Shown here piece after piece: positions 34,044 through 45,411 of a stretch of DNA of 64,000 bases (the first letter of the stretch is position 1; each line of letters opens with the position of its first letter). Both the position numbers and the translations under genes were made by a program. Source of the DNA: Paraphaeosphaeria minitans (taxonomy: Eukaryota; Ascomycota; Dothideomycetes; Pleosporales; Didymosphaeriaceae); NCBI GenBank assembly GCA_015832175.1, contig WJXW01000016.1:248001-312000 (forward strand), written 5' to 3'. The notes below the pieces were generated by a model. The model was not told the DNA's origin. It saw only the letters and a list, made by a program, of their open reading frames with translations, and searched no databases.

Positions 34044-34793
34044 TTGAAGCAGAGACCAACTTCCACCATGCCTGCCACAATCTCTCGCACACACACCATG
34101 CCTGCCGTCGTCTCTTCCAAGTCCTCATCGGGGTTGAGGAAGGAGAGGAACGTGGGCTTCATGCGAGACCCCGTGTCCGCCGTCTCGCGTCCCTTGAACA
34201 CTGAAGAGTCATGGGCTGCTCACCACTTCGAGACACACGCACAGAAATGTGCCTATTGCCGCGACCCCTATGAAGTCCACCGCAACCACGAGCAGCTCTG
34301 CGAGATGGGCCACCGCCTCGCCCAGGATGTCGCTTCGTTCCTCTACCAGCGCGCAGACGGCAAGACCTTCAGCACCGTCGAGGAAGACAACAAGCTCGTC
34401 CAGGTTGAGATCCCCAGTGGCTATGCCCAAGTCTACAGCCTACTCAAGGCCATCGAGCGTAGCCTCCGTCACCGATCACGCGCTCCTTTTGTCTCCATGG
34501 ACCGCACCTACTACATTGCTGCCCGCATGCCAGTGCGCTCGCACTCTGTCAAGGTTGACCAGGAGATCAAGCACAAGTCGCGGCCGCGATCCGGCGAGAT
34601 TGTCGATTGGCCCTCTTGGCCGAGACCGCAAAAGATCACGGTCGAGGTCGACAACTCCTCTTCCAAGCGCGGTTCCCTCTACGAGCAAGACCTGGAGCTC
34701 CAGCGCCGCAACGCAAAGAACTACAAGATCGAAGTTCGGGAACCATCGGCACGCGACCGCCGCGACCACCGTCTCTCGGGCTACTACCGGTGA
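34044..34793 (+). CDS. conserved fungal protein of unknown function with CxxC motif
   Basis: A 249-codon intronless frame. The N-terminus is Ser/Thr-rich and disordered. The central part reads WAAHHFETHAQKCAYCRDPYEVHRNHEQLCEMGHRLAQDVASFLYQRADGKTFS, a CxxC...C zinc-ribbon-like segment followed by a helical region. Next come DNKLVQVEIPSGYAQVYSLLKAIERSL and a basic, charged tail ending RDHRLSGYYR. The pattern resembles uncharacterised proteins found across filamentous ascomycetes; I know no assigned function. The ATG at 34068 (MPATISRTHT) is an equally good start. The ordered core and good codon continuity make a real gene likely. Confidence 0.8.
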   Translation: MKQRPTSTMPATISRTHTMPAVVSSKSSSGLRKERNVGFMRDPVSAVSRPLNTEESWAAHHFETHAQKCAYCRDPYEVHRNHEQLCEMGHRLAQDVASFLYQRADGKTFSTVEEDNKLVQVEIPSGYAQVYSLLKAIERSLRHRSRAPFVSMDRTYYIAARMPVRSHSVKVDQEIKHKSRPRSGEIVDWPSWPRPQKITVEVDNSSSKRGSLYEQDLELQRRNAKNYKIEVREPSARDRRDHRLSGYYR

Positions 34794-37700
34794 TCGGATC
34801 ACAATGTTTGGATGCTCTACCATCTGCTTTTGCACACGTGAACATTACGCCCACAAAACCGCCTCAGAAACGCGACCACACACGCCGAACGCTGCGCGGA
34901 AGCTGGCAAGCTCCGCACGCACCGATGCCGCTCAACGGAATCGCCAGCATGTAACAAGTCTGATTTTTTGTCCTTGTTTTGCTTTGCTTGCGGGAATAAG
35001 CATTGCTTCTGCTGTTTGATATACTGGGTTACGCTAGGAATGAAGACAAGGGACCTCCACCACCTGGGTGTCGAGGAGAGGGATGAAAGAAGGCAGGTCA
35101 CCAATGACGTTGGCCACCGCACTTGAGATAGCAAGAATTCAAGGGTTTGCTCGTACGACTTCGCTATCCAAACCTCCCACTCCTCCGTGACGCCATGACA
35201 TGTGTGAATCCAGGTCCTCGAGCTTCCCTCTTGCAGTTTGCGCAACCACGCAAACGCTCCAGTCGAGCAGTCAAAACAACTTCCAAGTCCAATGCTGAAT
35301 CCTCCCATGTCTTGCCTGCACACCCTCGGGCCTGCCCAAGCGAGCCCTTCCACACCCGCACTGCTCACGCGCACCCTGAGAACCCTACTCGCCCGTTTTG
35401 CCACTTCAGGCCCCCCATGTAAATTTGCACCGACGTGCAATATTGCACACATGGTTCGGAATGATGATGTCCAGGGTGGGTAAAGAGCCGGGTATGACTG
35501 GAGTTGTACTGCAGTCTAGTGATGGTGAAGGTGAACAGGGTGGGGCATGTTGCAGCCTAAGATGGCATAGGTACGTATCGTAGCCGCTTGGTGCTCCGGC
35601 ATATGGCATGTACCTTTGAAGAGTCATCATGTTCTGCCGGCGGCTCCATCGGGCAGGTCGTCATCCCGACACGGAGACGTGAAAGATACGGCTCAGTATT
35701 CTAACGCGGAGTTGAGGCGTTCGGATACGTCTGGGTGGCAGACGGCGGAATCGCTGCTAACTACCTAGGTACCTATGCGTTGGAGCCTCACGATGCGCGG
35801 CATACCCACTCTCCACCAAGCGCTTTGAAAGTCTGCCGACCCGTATTTAGCTGGAGAGAAATGCCAAAGGATCTCGGTGTCGATCTGGTTACCGTTCTTT
35901 GTGTGCTACTGTAAGTCTGGGAAGGGTTTTCTTTTGAGGAGTGAGGCGAGAAACGGTGTTTGGCGACGTGGACAGTAAATTACCTACAGCGGGAGAGGGT
36001 AAAGCCACGCTGCTTCGCCGGCCTAATGGCATCGTACGCTCACAGGAGGCATTCCCAGTGTCTAGACTCAGGGTGTTGTCGTTGACAGGGACACCGGTTC
36101 GGCTTCCCGACAGGCTGTACCTGCCAAGCTCGGGCCTCATACTTGACGTGTACTCGACACTAGAGTGCTCTGCCAGACTCTTCCACAATTGATCACGCAC
36201 TCGATAGTCTCGATACTGGGTAGACTTGGTGCCCGTCGACAGTTGTCACCCACGGATAGCAAGGTCCAGGTTTCAACACGCGAACGTTGGGCAGCTCTCC
36301 AGGTCGCGACGCTCCCACCCCACAACTCCTCATCGTCACTCCCTGCACTCCCGCGACCCTAGCGCATCAATAACGGGACAGATCCTACAACACATAGCAG
36401 CGGCTCCATAGCACTTTTCCTTTCCGCGGTGTCCTGTCCGGGACATCCCCGGCCACCTCTTCAACAACGTGTCAAAAGTCGCAGCCCGGCCATCTCTCCC
36501 TGCCCCTCCGGGCCCATCCGTTCGCGAATGCGGCGATTGACTGGACACGCGCGGCAGGAGATGGGTGTGGAGTTTCACCGACTTTCCATGACCGGTTTCC
36601 TCGCTTGCGGCTGCTGCATTGCATTGCAGCACGCCGGGCCTTGCAGCCTCACCGGTGCCCCACTCCTTCCACATGACGGGCGATCGCTCTCCACACCTCT
36701 CCAGCCCTCGGTCAGCATTCTCCAGCCATCGCGACGAGCTAGAAGAGAGCTGCGCCGGTGGAGATGGGGGACGGACGCCAGCGGGCAGCGGGGCCGGTCG
36801 AGTGCTGGCAATCCAGCCGCCCTGCCATGGCATCCGTAACCTCTTGCGCCGTCGATGGACCCAAGCTCCGGCGACGTGCGCTTGCATCCCTGCCCTCTGC
36901 TGGACTAGTCTATCGCGAACTCCAGGGCTGTGTTTGTCTCGAGGGGGCGGCGGAAAAAGGCCTTCTCATTGGACGGACAGGGTAGATGGGGCTGTGCCGT
37001 GAAAGGCAGTCCAGCCACAGCGCACGTGATATCGCGCTCGCGTGCGGCTGAGGTGCAGTTTCCTGTACAATGGCGTACAGGCCGGGTTGCGGATACGACA
37101 AAGAGATGAGTTAGGGCTGAGGGTTTGGGATGAACCGTGGTTGGCGGCTGCGCTAGGTAGAGCCATGCGGAGAGTAGGTATTCATAGCCCACAAATGTCA
37201 GTTGGCTGGCCGGGGCTGTTTCGAAGAGCGGTTTGAGTGCGGAGAGGATGATCATATGATTCGTAGAGAGAGAGAGAGGACTGCCGGTCAAATTGAAGTA
37301 GGAAGCGCTTGCCGGTATTGGCGCGAGGAAGTGTTTGGGGTGCTGTGGCCCATGGCGTACACACTGGGTGCTGTTGTCCCCCACGCCTGCAATGCACAAA
37401 GTACCATGGACGTGCATGATCGCGCAGTGGCTGTGCGATGTGCGACTGGATGATTGAGACCAACAGTCCTGGTGGGCAACCAGCGAAAAGTGGTAGGCTA
37501 TCTAGCCGCACACTGAGTAACTTGGCTCACAGCACCTCGTCCATCGTCCAGTACGATATTGGCCCCTTTGAGTTCTGGGCCCCAGGCCAAACACATTTCT
37601 TTGCCAGCCGCATCATAAAGCTCGTGACCTTGGGCTCTTGAGGTAAAGATATTGCATCATACCCTGACATTTTGACTGGCATTGAATCCTGACGTCGAAA

Positions 37701-39229
37701 GATATCTGCAGTGCTGGTCGCGTGATGTTACTCTCGTGACTGCATAGCCGCAAAGTATTCCTGCCATACGTCCGATAGGTATTGATTATGAAAAAAGAGC
37801 TGTTCCCCAGACCGGGTTTGATTGATGGCTGGATGCGTGAAGTCGATCTAGGACGTTCGCGAACTTACTCAAGACTAGAGAAAGGTAACTAGATCGACGA
37901 CTTCATCTATGTTTGTAAAGATGCTCCTGTAGAGGTCTCTCTCATGCCGTGGGGGCACGAGTTAGACAGAACCCAAGACAAAATACGTGAAAGCGGGTAG
38001 CCGCAACCCTCGAACGCTGTGATTGGCTCATACGCAGACGCCAAGAACAGCCGCTTCGCGCATCGCATCTCGAAAACCTCAGCTATATTGCTGCAAACGC
38101 CAGCAGAACCCTCACGCCGCCCCACAATGGCGAAGAAAGGTACGTGTCCCGCACTCTACCTGCCAAAGCGTTCTTCGGCAGCACTTTGAAGTGTGCCGAG
38201 GCCACAACGAAGCCGCAATGCCTACCCGAATGCCACCAGGAACTGGACTGACAGTGCTCCGCAGCGAAGTCTCGCACCATCATGGTGCGCCTCATCTCGA
38301 TGGCGATGACGGGCTACTACCGAACTCTGATGCGACCGCGCGTTCACCGACCTCTGAGCATGATGAAATATGATCCCATCGGTACGCAACACTAGCACGC
38401 TACCCACACCGGACGACTTCCTTTCTCGAGCCCGGGGCACTGCAACATCGTCGGGAGAAAGGGGCTAAACTCGAGTGCGAAATGAGAGAACGCATGGCGC
38501 AGATGGTCTTCAACGGCAGGCTGACAATGCGACAGTGCGGAAACAAGTGTTATTCCTCGAGCAGAAGCGTGGAAAGAAATAAACGACGCCATCACCTAGC
38601 ATCCTGTTTCGCCATGAGATGCGCTCATTGGCCCGCGGGCTCGGATACCTACAACATAAATACCCGAGCAATATCGAGCGCAAAGCGGAAACCGGACAAG
38701 AGACAGGGTAGCAGCCGGCGCCAGGAGCTGGAGCGGAATCCCTCGCACGTTTTTCCGGGAGCTGTAAAGATATGATAGCATATTGTACAATACACCATGC
38801 ATAGTTGGGCGTTATACGACGCATTGATACCCACCACAACCGGGGGAACAAGGCGGATTAATGAAAGAATTGGCATAAACCACCGACTTACACTTACCTG
38901 CAATACACTGTGTACCAGCTCTATCCGCATGTCGCGCCTCTCGTTCTCCAGATTCTGAAAACGTCGTGGGAAAAGTTGGACAGACGCCAGGTGCCGAAGG
39001 TTTGTCGCGCATCAGGACAAAAAATGATAGCATATACATCCCCTGCTCTCCAGAAGAGTAGAACGAGGATTGCACACTCGCAGCCCATGGCTCACGTAAC
39101 AGATTTTACTCGCCCGCGATCTCGACAACTTTGCTACCTCCAGACCGCTCCTCCAACCCCACTACCAAACTGTTCTTTGACAGCGCAAATCAACTCGCGT
39201 TCTTTGCCAGCCTTGATGCTATTTGTAGA
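34794..39229. other. gene-poor, GC-moderate tract
   Basis: About 4.4 kb in which I can support no gene. Many 60-180-codon ORFs overlap on both strands, as expected of GC-rich non-coding DNA, and their products are Arg/Ser/Pro/Cys-rich without domains. A (GA)n run occurs at about 37266-37279, and a CTACCTAGGTACCTA palindrome at about 35761-35775. Confidence 0.4.
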
Positions 39230-40010
39230 GCTCCCACTTTCAGAATTGGTCGACGGTCCCGTTGTGGTTGCGCAGCAGGAGCGGGCTGCATGATTGGAAC
39301 GTCTCGTTGTAACCGGCGTCTGGGTTGATGTTTGAGATGGCACCGAGCAAAGTGCTCCTGTCTCCACCGCCGAGTATGGCCCCGTTAAACAGCTCAGCAG
39401 TGATGAACTCATGGTCTGGGTCCGCTGACTGCCTGATCTTCCCATGCTTAGTCTCCTGCACGTCGCACGGGATCTCTTGTCCGATTGCCTCTGCGAACGT
39501 GGCTGCCTCTACAAAAATCCGGTCGTGTGCAGCGGTCATGAAAAGGCAGTGCACGAGGCTGACGTTCGACGGATGCGGCCAGAAGTTCAAGCCTGGTTGT
39601 GACCAATATTCTGCAACGTAGTTGAAGTCACTGCGAATGATGAGCCACACTATGTCGCGAGCTGCATCCTTATAATCATGATTGAACAACCATCTACCGT
39701 ACGCCGTGAGCGAGATGGCGCCAAGGGCCGGTCCATCGTGTATTAGACGACCAAAATTGGTCGAATCAACACAGACATTGGGAAAGAAGCGCGATCCGGC
39801 AAGCCCCGTCCGTCGTCTAGAGTTCCCGATGGGCTTTGGGCTATCTAGATAGATGCTTGGGCGGCGATGAAGCTGTCGATAGCAAGCAGCAGCTGCTGAT
39901 CGCCGGTTCTGATGAAGCGATTGACTAGGGACTTTGGAGACGATGTTGGCATCGCGGAACCGCGTCCAGAGATTTGCTCACACGTCAGGCCCTGCGATCG
40001 AACGATTTAG
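39230..40010 (-). pseudogene. GH15 glucoamylase (glucan 1,4-alpha-glucosidase) pseudogene
   Basis: Minus-strand fragments are in glucoamylase order. LWTRFRDANIVSK resembles the WTRDAALTFK region. LVNRFIRTGDQQLLLAIDSFIAAQASI follows after a one-base shift, then a TAG, SPSGTLDDGRGL, another frameshift, and FGRLIHDGPALGAISLTAYGRWL with IVWLIIRSDFNYVAEYWSQPGLNFW. The catalytic-acid segment (LWEE) is disrupted after NFW. The last block, STLLGAISNINPDAGYNETFQSCSPLLL, matches the SIHTFDPAAGC...FQPCS region and ends at a stop at 39240. Intact enzymes have about 450-620 residues and a longer C-terminus. Two frameshifts, stops and a lost catalytic motif make this non-functional. Confidence 0.8.
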
Positions 40011-40997
40011 ACGAGGGCATCAAGGACTCGCAATGTATTCAGTCGAAAAGCGGGCTGTCCAGCACGACTTTATTGATACCCCCATATCCTTTCGTGATTG
40101 TATGCCTAAAAATAGCAAGAATACTACTGTAAGTAACGCAATTTTATCTTGTGGGCCGAGCCAATCTCCACGTGCTTCAGTCCGAGGTACAAGAGTTGTG
40201 TCTTTCTCAGGTGGGGAGTAAGACATGTGAGGTAGCCTAGAGAGGCGACAAATGCGAGAACAGTCGTAATACAAATTGCGACATAGAGTTGGGATCTGCA
40301 GCCGGTGGCTTCTTTGACTTCCTGCGGTCTCACCGCGGGATTTACCTGTTGAGCCATGTTGATGTGCGACTCAAGCAAGCCGTTTCTTTTCTTTACCGGT
40401 ATGTAGTGTTGCAGTGAAAAAAGCTGAGAAGGTCTACCTACCTATCGAGGTGACGATTGACACCTCACTCATTTGTTCTGAAGAGGTCGCAGGCTACAGG
40501 CCCTCAGGACACGAAGAGGCCGAAATGATCGATATTATCACTACTTTAGCAATTGGAGTGGTTTTGATAATGGACTTGCGATGGCGATGGCACCAGAAAC
40601 AGGTTTCGAGCATGGAACAGCGTTGTATTGGTGACGGTCTCGCGTTGGTACAGCACGTCCTTGATTGCATGAGCTGCATTTTCAAACGATTCAATGAATC
40701 GTGGCGCCCTCCTGCGAAGGTTTTCCAGAACCATAGACGCAGCCTACTTAACCATCAACGCCGTTGGCTATCATTGGATCCGAGGACTCATGCGGTCCAC
40801 GAGTTGAGCCTGTTCTCCAGGACCGGCAATGCATCACGGGACACTGTCGAGAAGCGCAACTCTTCGTATATCATGTTGCCCTACTCTTGCGACATTTCCC
40901 CTTGCCGCCCTGCAAGTTTTCGTTACGACTCAAGTTTTCAAAGGCGACTTCTTGTTGTGGAACGTATGCGATGAATTTCTCACCCATGCCCCGAGCC
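40011..40997. other. intergenic with unrecognised ORFs
   Basis: About 1 kb. A minus ORF (40124-40378) encodes a short hydrophobic stretch after MAQQVNPAVRPQEVKEATG. A plus ORF (40414-40974, 186 codons) is open but matches no family. The 5' part of the GH15 relic would be expected here but cannot be traced. Confidence 0.35.
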
Positions 40998-41664
40998 TCA
41001 TCTATGGTAGTCGTTCCTGTATGAAGTAGTCGAGGGCAACTCCGCTGGCACCGCACTCGGTTTCGGCGCCGCCACAAACCCATCCAACTGCTGTACTCTC
41101 GGGACCTCATTGAAGTCACTTCCCAACTCTGCCTTTGCCCCACCGCCGCCAAAGCTGTTTTCCGCCGGCAACTCCTGCACGCCCTCATGTAGCAGCTCCA
41201 TGTTATCCACAGGACAATACCTATGGTTTGTGTCCGACGCGCCTAGATAGGTGCGTTGTTTCTGCCGCTGCCTCTTCTTCTTGTGCATAAGGCACAGCAC
41301 GACGGCGCAGAAGACGCCGATGATGACGAGACTGACAAGGACAACGACGCCGGTTATCATCCATATTCTTCGAGTCGTGTCGGCCACAGAGGCGCGCGCC
41401 ACGAGGGACGAGGGCGCGAGACCAGGGAATGCGGAGAAGTCGACTGTGCCGGGGCGCGCTGCGATGCCTGGTCGCGCGTTAGTATGTGCAGGACGTTTGG
41501 TCGCGCGTATATATTGCATGCAGGAATGCACCTGTACCTCGTTACGACAGCATTTCTGTAACAGTTCCAAAAGATGAGGGGAGACTATGGTGTAGTTCGT
41601 TCAGAGGAAGGCTTGCAGCCGCGTGGTTGGGCGTCCAGCTTCTACATACGGGGTGCTCCGACAT
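40998..41664 (-). CDS. single-pass membrane protein of unknown function
   Basis: The open frame ends at 40998. It encodes a Pro/Ala/Ser-rich extracellular-like part (GTVDFSAFPGLAPSSLVARAS), one clear membrane helix (IWMITGVVVLVSLVIIGVF) with a basic stop-transfer (HKKKRQRQKQR), and a cytoplasmic tail with NHRYCPVDNMELLHEG. The 5' end is unresolved. The first in-frame ATG is at 41519, but a short upstream exon (ATG at 41664, MSEHP, donor GTATGT at 41649) can splice in phase to an acceptor at 41532. Another acceptor after ACTAACGCGCGACCAG is strong but out of phase with that exon. No family is recognised. Confidence 0.5.
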
Positions 41665-42620
41665 CTGTGAAACGGAAGGGAGGAGTTCCTGGTTTCTGGG
41701 CTCAAACTCCAACAGGCGCTCTACGCTGAACGCCGTTAAGATGTTCAAAAGCTTGTGGCTCTCCGGTGCTAATTTCTAGGATAATGCGCCTGAGCACAGC
41801 CGGTTGAGGCTGCTGGCGGAGGAGGGCTAGTGAGGTCAGGAGGTGAGGTCATTGGGGGCCTGGCGCGCTCCTTAAAGTTTGGGGGGCCAACGCTAATACG
41901 TTTTGGTATTTTCTCGAAGAGGCAAGCGGTTGGTCACCTTTGAGACAGCTCGAGACGACTATTTCTACAGCCTACTAAGAGTTTGCGTACAATTCTGCTT
42001 CCCTTGGCACAGAACACGTGGTTGCGATATATGAGCAAGCATTTCAGAGACACAATGGGAAATATTTACCGCGCCGTTACGTACTGAGAGTGTAAACTCT
42101 CAGGTTGAGGTCCTATACGCGTAAAGGTATAATTAGATGCTATAGAATGGGCTATACGCTAATAGTTCTAAAAGCGTTGTAGAGTAGAAGGATTACCACA
42201 GTAGGTATACCCAACATTCCCATTCTCGTCTGGCACTCGAGAGTGTGGAGAGAGGCATGGTCTGGCTGCCACCAGAGTCGAATTCGCGCAGCGAGGCACC
42301 CGTGTAAAACATGCTCAGTGCGAGCAGGGAGAAGAAGCTCAGTCTCGAGAGCGTGAGGCTCGGACTTAGTCTCGAACGCTCACTTCCAGCGCCTCAAACT
42401 CGGGCCCAGATTAACGACCCATGCCGGGCACATCTTCTAAAGCATGCGAGAGTAGTTTGCGGGCGCGGGGACTGGGCAGTCGCTCTTGGAACTTGCGCTC
42501 AGCGTGTCTACGTATGTATGGTTCGGTTGTGGGGAGGGGGTCTCACAGGCGTCTGTCGGCGGCGACACCACGGCATCATCTGCATTGGCCCGGTGAAGGT
42601 TCTACCTGAGATGGTACCTA
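41665..42620. other. intergenic, no gene recognised
   Basis: About 950 bp, AT-rich in 42.0-42.2 kb and GC-rich after. The plus ORF 42311-42697 has no domain and runs into the small two-exon candidate on the other strand. Confidence 0.4.
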
Positions 42621-43060
42621 CTATCCAGCTATATTTGCCTCCACCCACGCCCGTAGTCCCCGTTCCCACCAGTCTCGTGAAATTCCTCGTGAAGTAGCTC
42701 CCGACGTAGCTCGGCATATTGCACAGCAGCAGGCCACAATATCATCTTCCTCTTCCTCCGGCAGTACGGAAAGCGGGAAGGGCGCTGCATATGCGAGATT
42801 GTGCTTGCCGAGCACGGCCCACTCGGCGTCGGTCATGTTTTCGACCTTTCCGTGGCGTAAGTTCTGTGGGCGGTAGACGGGGAGCGTATGCTGCGTAGAT
42901 GACTTGAGACAAACCGGAGGAAAAGTGCAAGATACCAAATGTGCGAGCACGGTGTGACATTACCTACATGGGCAAGGCGCACCGTGAGAACAGTGTATCC
43001 AATGGAGAGGTCCATAGCTGGGTGCGAAGATACGCACAGAAAGGCAATGGCGCTACTCAT
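42621..43060 (-). CDS. small two-exon hypothetical protein
   Basis: Exon 1 (42968-43060) starts MSSAIAFLCVSSHPAMDL. A phase-0 intron (42864-42967) leads to exon 2 (42621-42863), NLRHGKVENMTDAEWAVLGKHNLAYAAPF, then an acidic EEEEDD and a Cys cluster. Total 111 aa. The motif VENMTDAEW looks protein-like, but I recognise no family. The evidence is only the phase-compatible splice and sensible composition. Confidence 0.3.
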
Positions 43061-43694
43061 TCTATCATGATTGTGATGTTACGCATATGCAATAACTGAG
43101 ATTCGATCATACATAGAGTTTTAAAAATAGATGTGAAGCCTGTTAGTGAGTACCACCTGCGGTAGCTCTATAAGACTATACAGTCTCCATATTTGCGAAA
43201 ATGCTCCCTTCTACGCAATAGTTGTCACATGTGGTGTTGATGCAGGATTCAACTTCTCGCTAGTAGAGCGGACCAGCGCTTGTCATGACCCTAGGTAATT
43301 TGTATTTGCTCAAGAAATATTGAGCAGGTATTTCAGATTTCATGGCTGGGCGCTGACACATGGGTCTTCCGGGGTGGACAGATCGAGCGCGTTTGCGGGT
43401 TGTGGTGCAGTCTTGCGATATGAGTACAGCAGCCAAATAGGGGTTATACGAGTAGCAGAAACATGGGTATGAGGAAACATGCAATTGTTTTGTGACCAGA
43501 ATCCCGTCTCCCCGTCTAGGGACGCCACGCTATCGGTACAGGCCATGACATATGATACAGGTGTTGCACAGAAGCCTGAGTAGAGTGTAAACGCCGACCG
43601 CCATGACAGCGGGATATGCAAAACATCCAGAAAACCCCACCGCCTTTATACATTAAAGCCAAATCTCAAAGTTTGTGTTGTCGAAACGAAGGGT
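43061..43694. other. intergenic, no gene recognised
   Basis: About 630 bp between the small hypothetical gene and the stop codon of TIM17. Short ORFs on the minus strand show no domain. Confidence 0.4.
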
Positions 43695-44280
43695 CTAGGC
43701 AGCCACGGCCATGCCGCCGCTGGGAGCAGGCGGCGCGGACTGGGCTGGCATGGGCGGCGCCTCGAGCTTTGTGTTGTCGGCCATCATCCTGTTGAAACCG
43801 ATGCTGACGCCCTCGATGACGGCGAGCAGGATGGCGCATGATATCGCGCCATTGCGCATTGACTTGTAGCCTCCTCGGACGGCAAGCGAGCCACCAGTGA
43901 AGAAGCCGGCGATGATGGCGTTCCAAGGGTCCTCCTTCTTCCGTATGCCCTTGACGGCGCAGTCGTATGTGTTGAAAAGACCTCCCCAGACTCCGAAGTT
44001 GCCGCCAAGCACAGGTGCGCGGGCTTTTATCGCTGTGAGGGCACCGATGCGCCGTTCGCCGTAGGGGGAGTTGCGGAACTGGGCGACAGTTAGGGACCAG
44101 AATGCCAGGAACGGGCAGCTGCTTACGCCTTTGATACCATGCCATACTGCACCACCGACGGCCTGTCGCGTTTTGTTAGCCTGGGAGAGGGAGCGGCAGC
44201 GGAGCGCGTACCCCCATGGCGAATGCTCCGCCGAAGTCATTGAGAATGACCCACGGGCACGGATCTCTCGTGTGGTCCAT
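43695..44280 (-). CDS. TIM17: mitochondrial import inner membrane translocase subunit Tim17
   Basis: Core channel-lining subunit of the TIM23 complex, which moves presequence proteins across the inner mitochondrial membrane. Exons 44212-44280, 44127-44162 (36 nt, only 12 codons) and 43695-44078 join through introns of 49 and 48 nt. The product is 162 aa, the usual size. It begins [20 protein letters not shown], continues [10 protein letters not shown] (first helix), and has [35 protein letters not shown] and [17 protein letters not shown], which are nearly invariant in Tim17. Conserved CPW and acidic residues at the N-terminus are present. The C-terminal tail is Ala/Pro-rich. Confidence 0.97.
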
Positions 44281-45411
44281 CGCGAATTGTGTAGGAGAAG
44301 GGAAGTAAGCACGACGAGAGCGCGGACGGGTGTGGCAAGGACGAGTGGGATGCTGTGGGCGGGATGCTGGTGTTGAGTGATGCGCTCAACTTTTCTCGAG
44401 TGACCCTGGCCACTGACGCCAATCGAATTGCATCGGGACGGCGCACGTGACGGTCGGCCGGCACCGGCCCGACATTAAGTGCCCGACATCAAGTTTCCAT
44501 CGCGACGACTGCTCATCGCATGCCCTGACTTGCTGCACCGCCATTCAACGCTTGTAAATCCATGTTCAGTACTCCATTCACGTGCATGCGGCTTGGTTTC
44601 ACGAGGTCCACGACTCAGCGTCAATGCTTCAGCGTGCCTGGACGCAATCAAGATGCAGACTCTCACGGGAAGGAGATACCGTAACAGGTCCAGACTGTGA
44701 ACTCGTATAGTAACCCAGGTTGCTTCATTATTGAACGTTAGACTTCCAACGGGCGAAGGCCTCGGCATATACCTACTCGCTCTTCATGTCGCCCCGAGAG
44801 GTAGCCCGTGCAGCCGGCTTTCATCAATACAAGACTAAAAGCTGGACTTTTTTCACTTTGATTAGCCGATCCATGCCTCGTTGACGAAAAACCTTCCGCT
44901 CCTGGCACAGGCGGCGTCAGCTTGACCGGGTTCGGAATCAGGCAACGCTCCGAGCGGCTACTTATGTGTGTCTTGCGCGAGAGAGAGGAAGAGCTGGTGG
45001 TGAGAACGCCAGGGAGATGAGAGACGGTGAGCTCGCCTCCCATGGGACCAAGGTGAAGGTGAACACCCGCAACTCCCACTCTCCTGCTCTTGCCCTCTCG
45101 ATCTTCACGGCCCCTCTCATTTCTTTCGTCCCATTTTCTGCACGTATGAGTCCTCCACACAGGTCACACTACATGTCTACGTGCCTCTTGTACAGCCCTC
45201 CATAGCCGTCTCTGCAGTCCATTTGACGGACTGCCATCTGTCGTTGGTCGGGTGCAGGCTTGGCGCTTTCTTCCGTTTGCTTCGACTGCTTCACTCACCG
45301 CGGCTTTTAGCGCCCCTCGCCTCGCCTTTAAAAACCACCGCCTCTCCAGTTCTCCGCTCTCCCCTTCACTAGTTGCGTACTTCAAACTTTCTACATCCAC
45401 TAGACGACGCA
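44281..45411. other. divergent promoter region of TIM17 and the dynamin-family gene
   Basis: About 1.1 kb between two divergently read genes. CT-rich stretches just before 45411 suit a fungal promoter. ORFs such as the minus one at 44738-45160 have no domain and lie in low-complexity sequence. Confidence 0.45.

Noticed and set aside
40414..40974. 186-codon plus ORF
   Set aside because: Open but without any recognisable domain; other frames in the same stretch look equally plausible, so I do not call it a gene.
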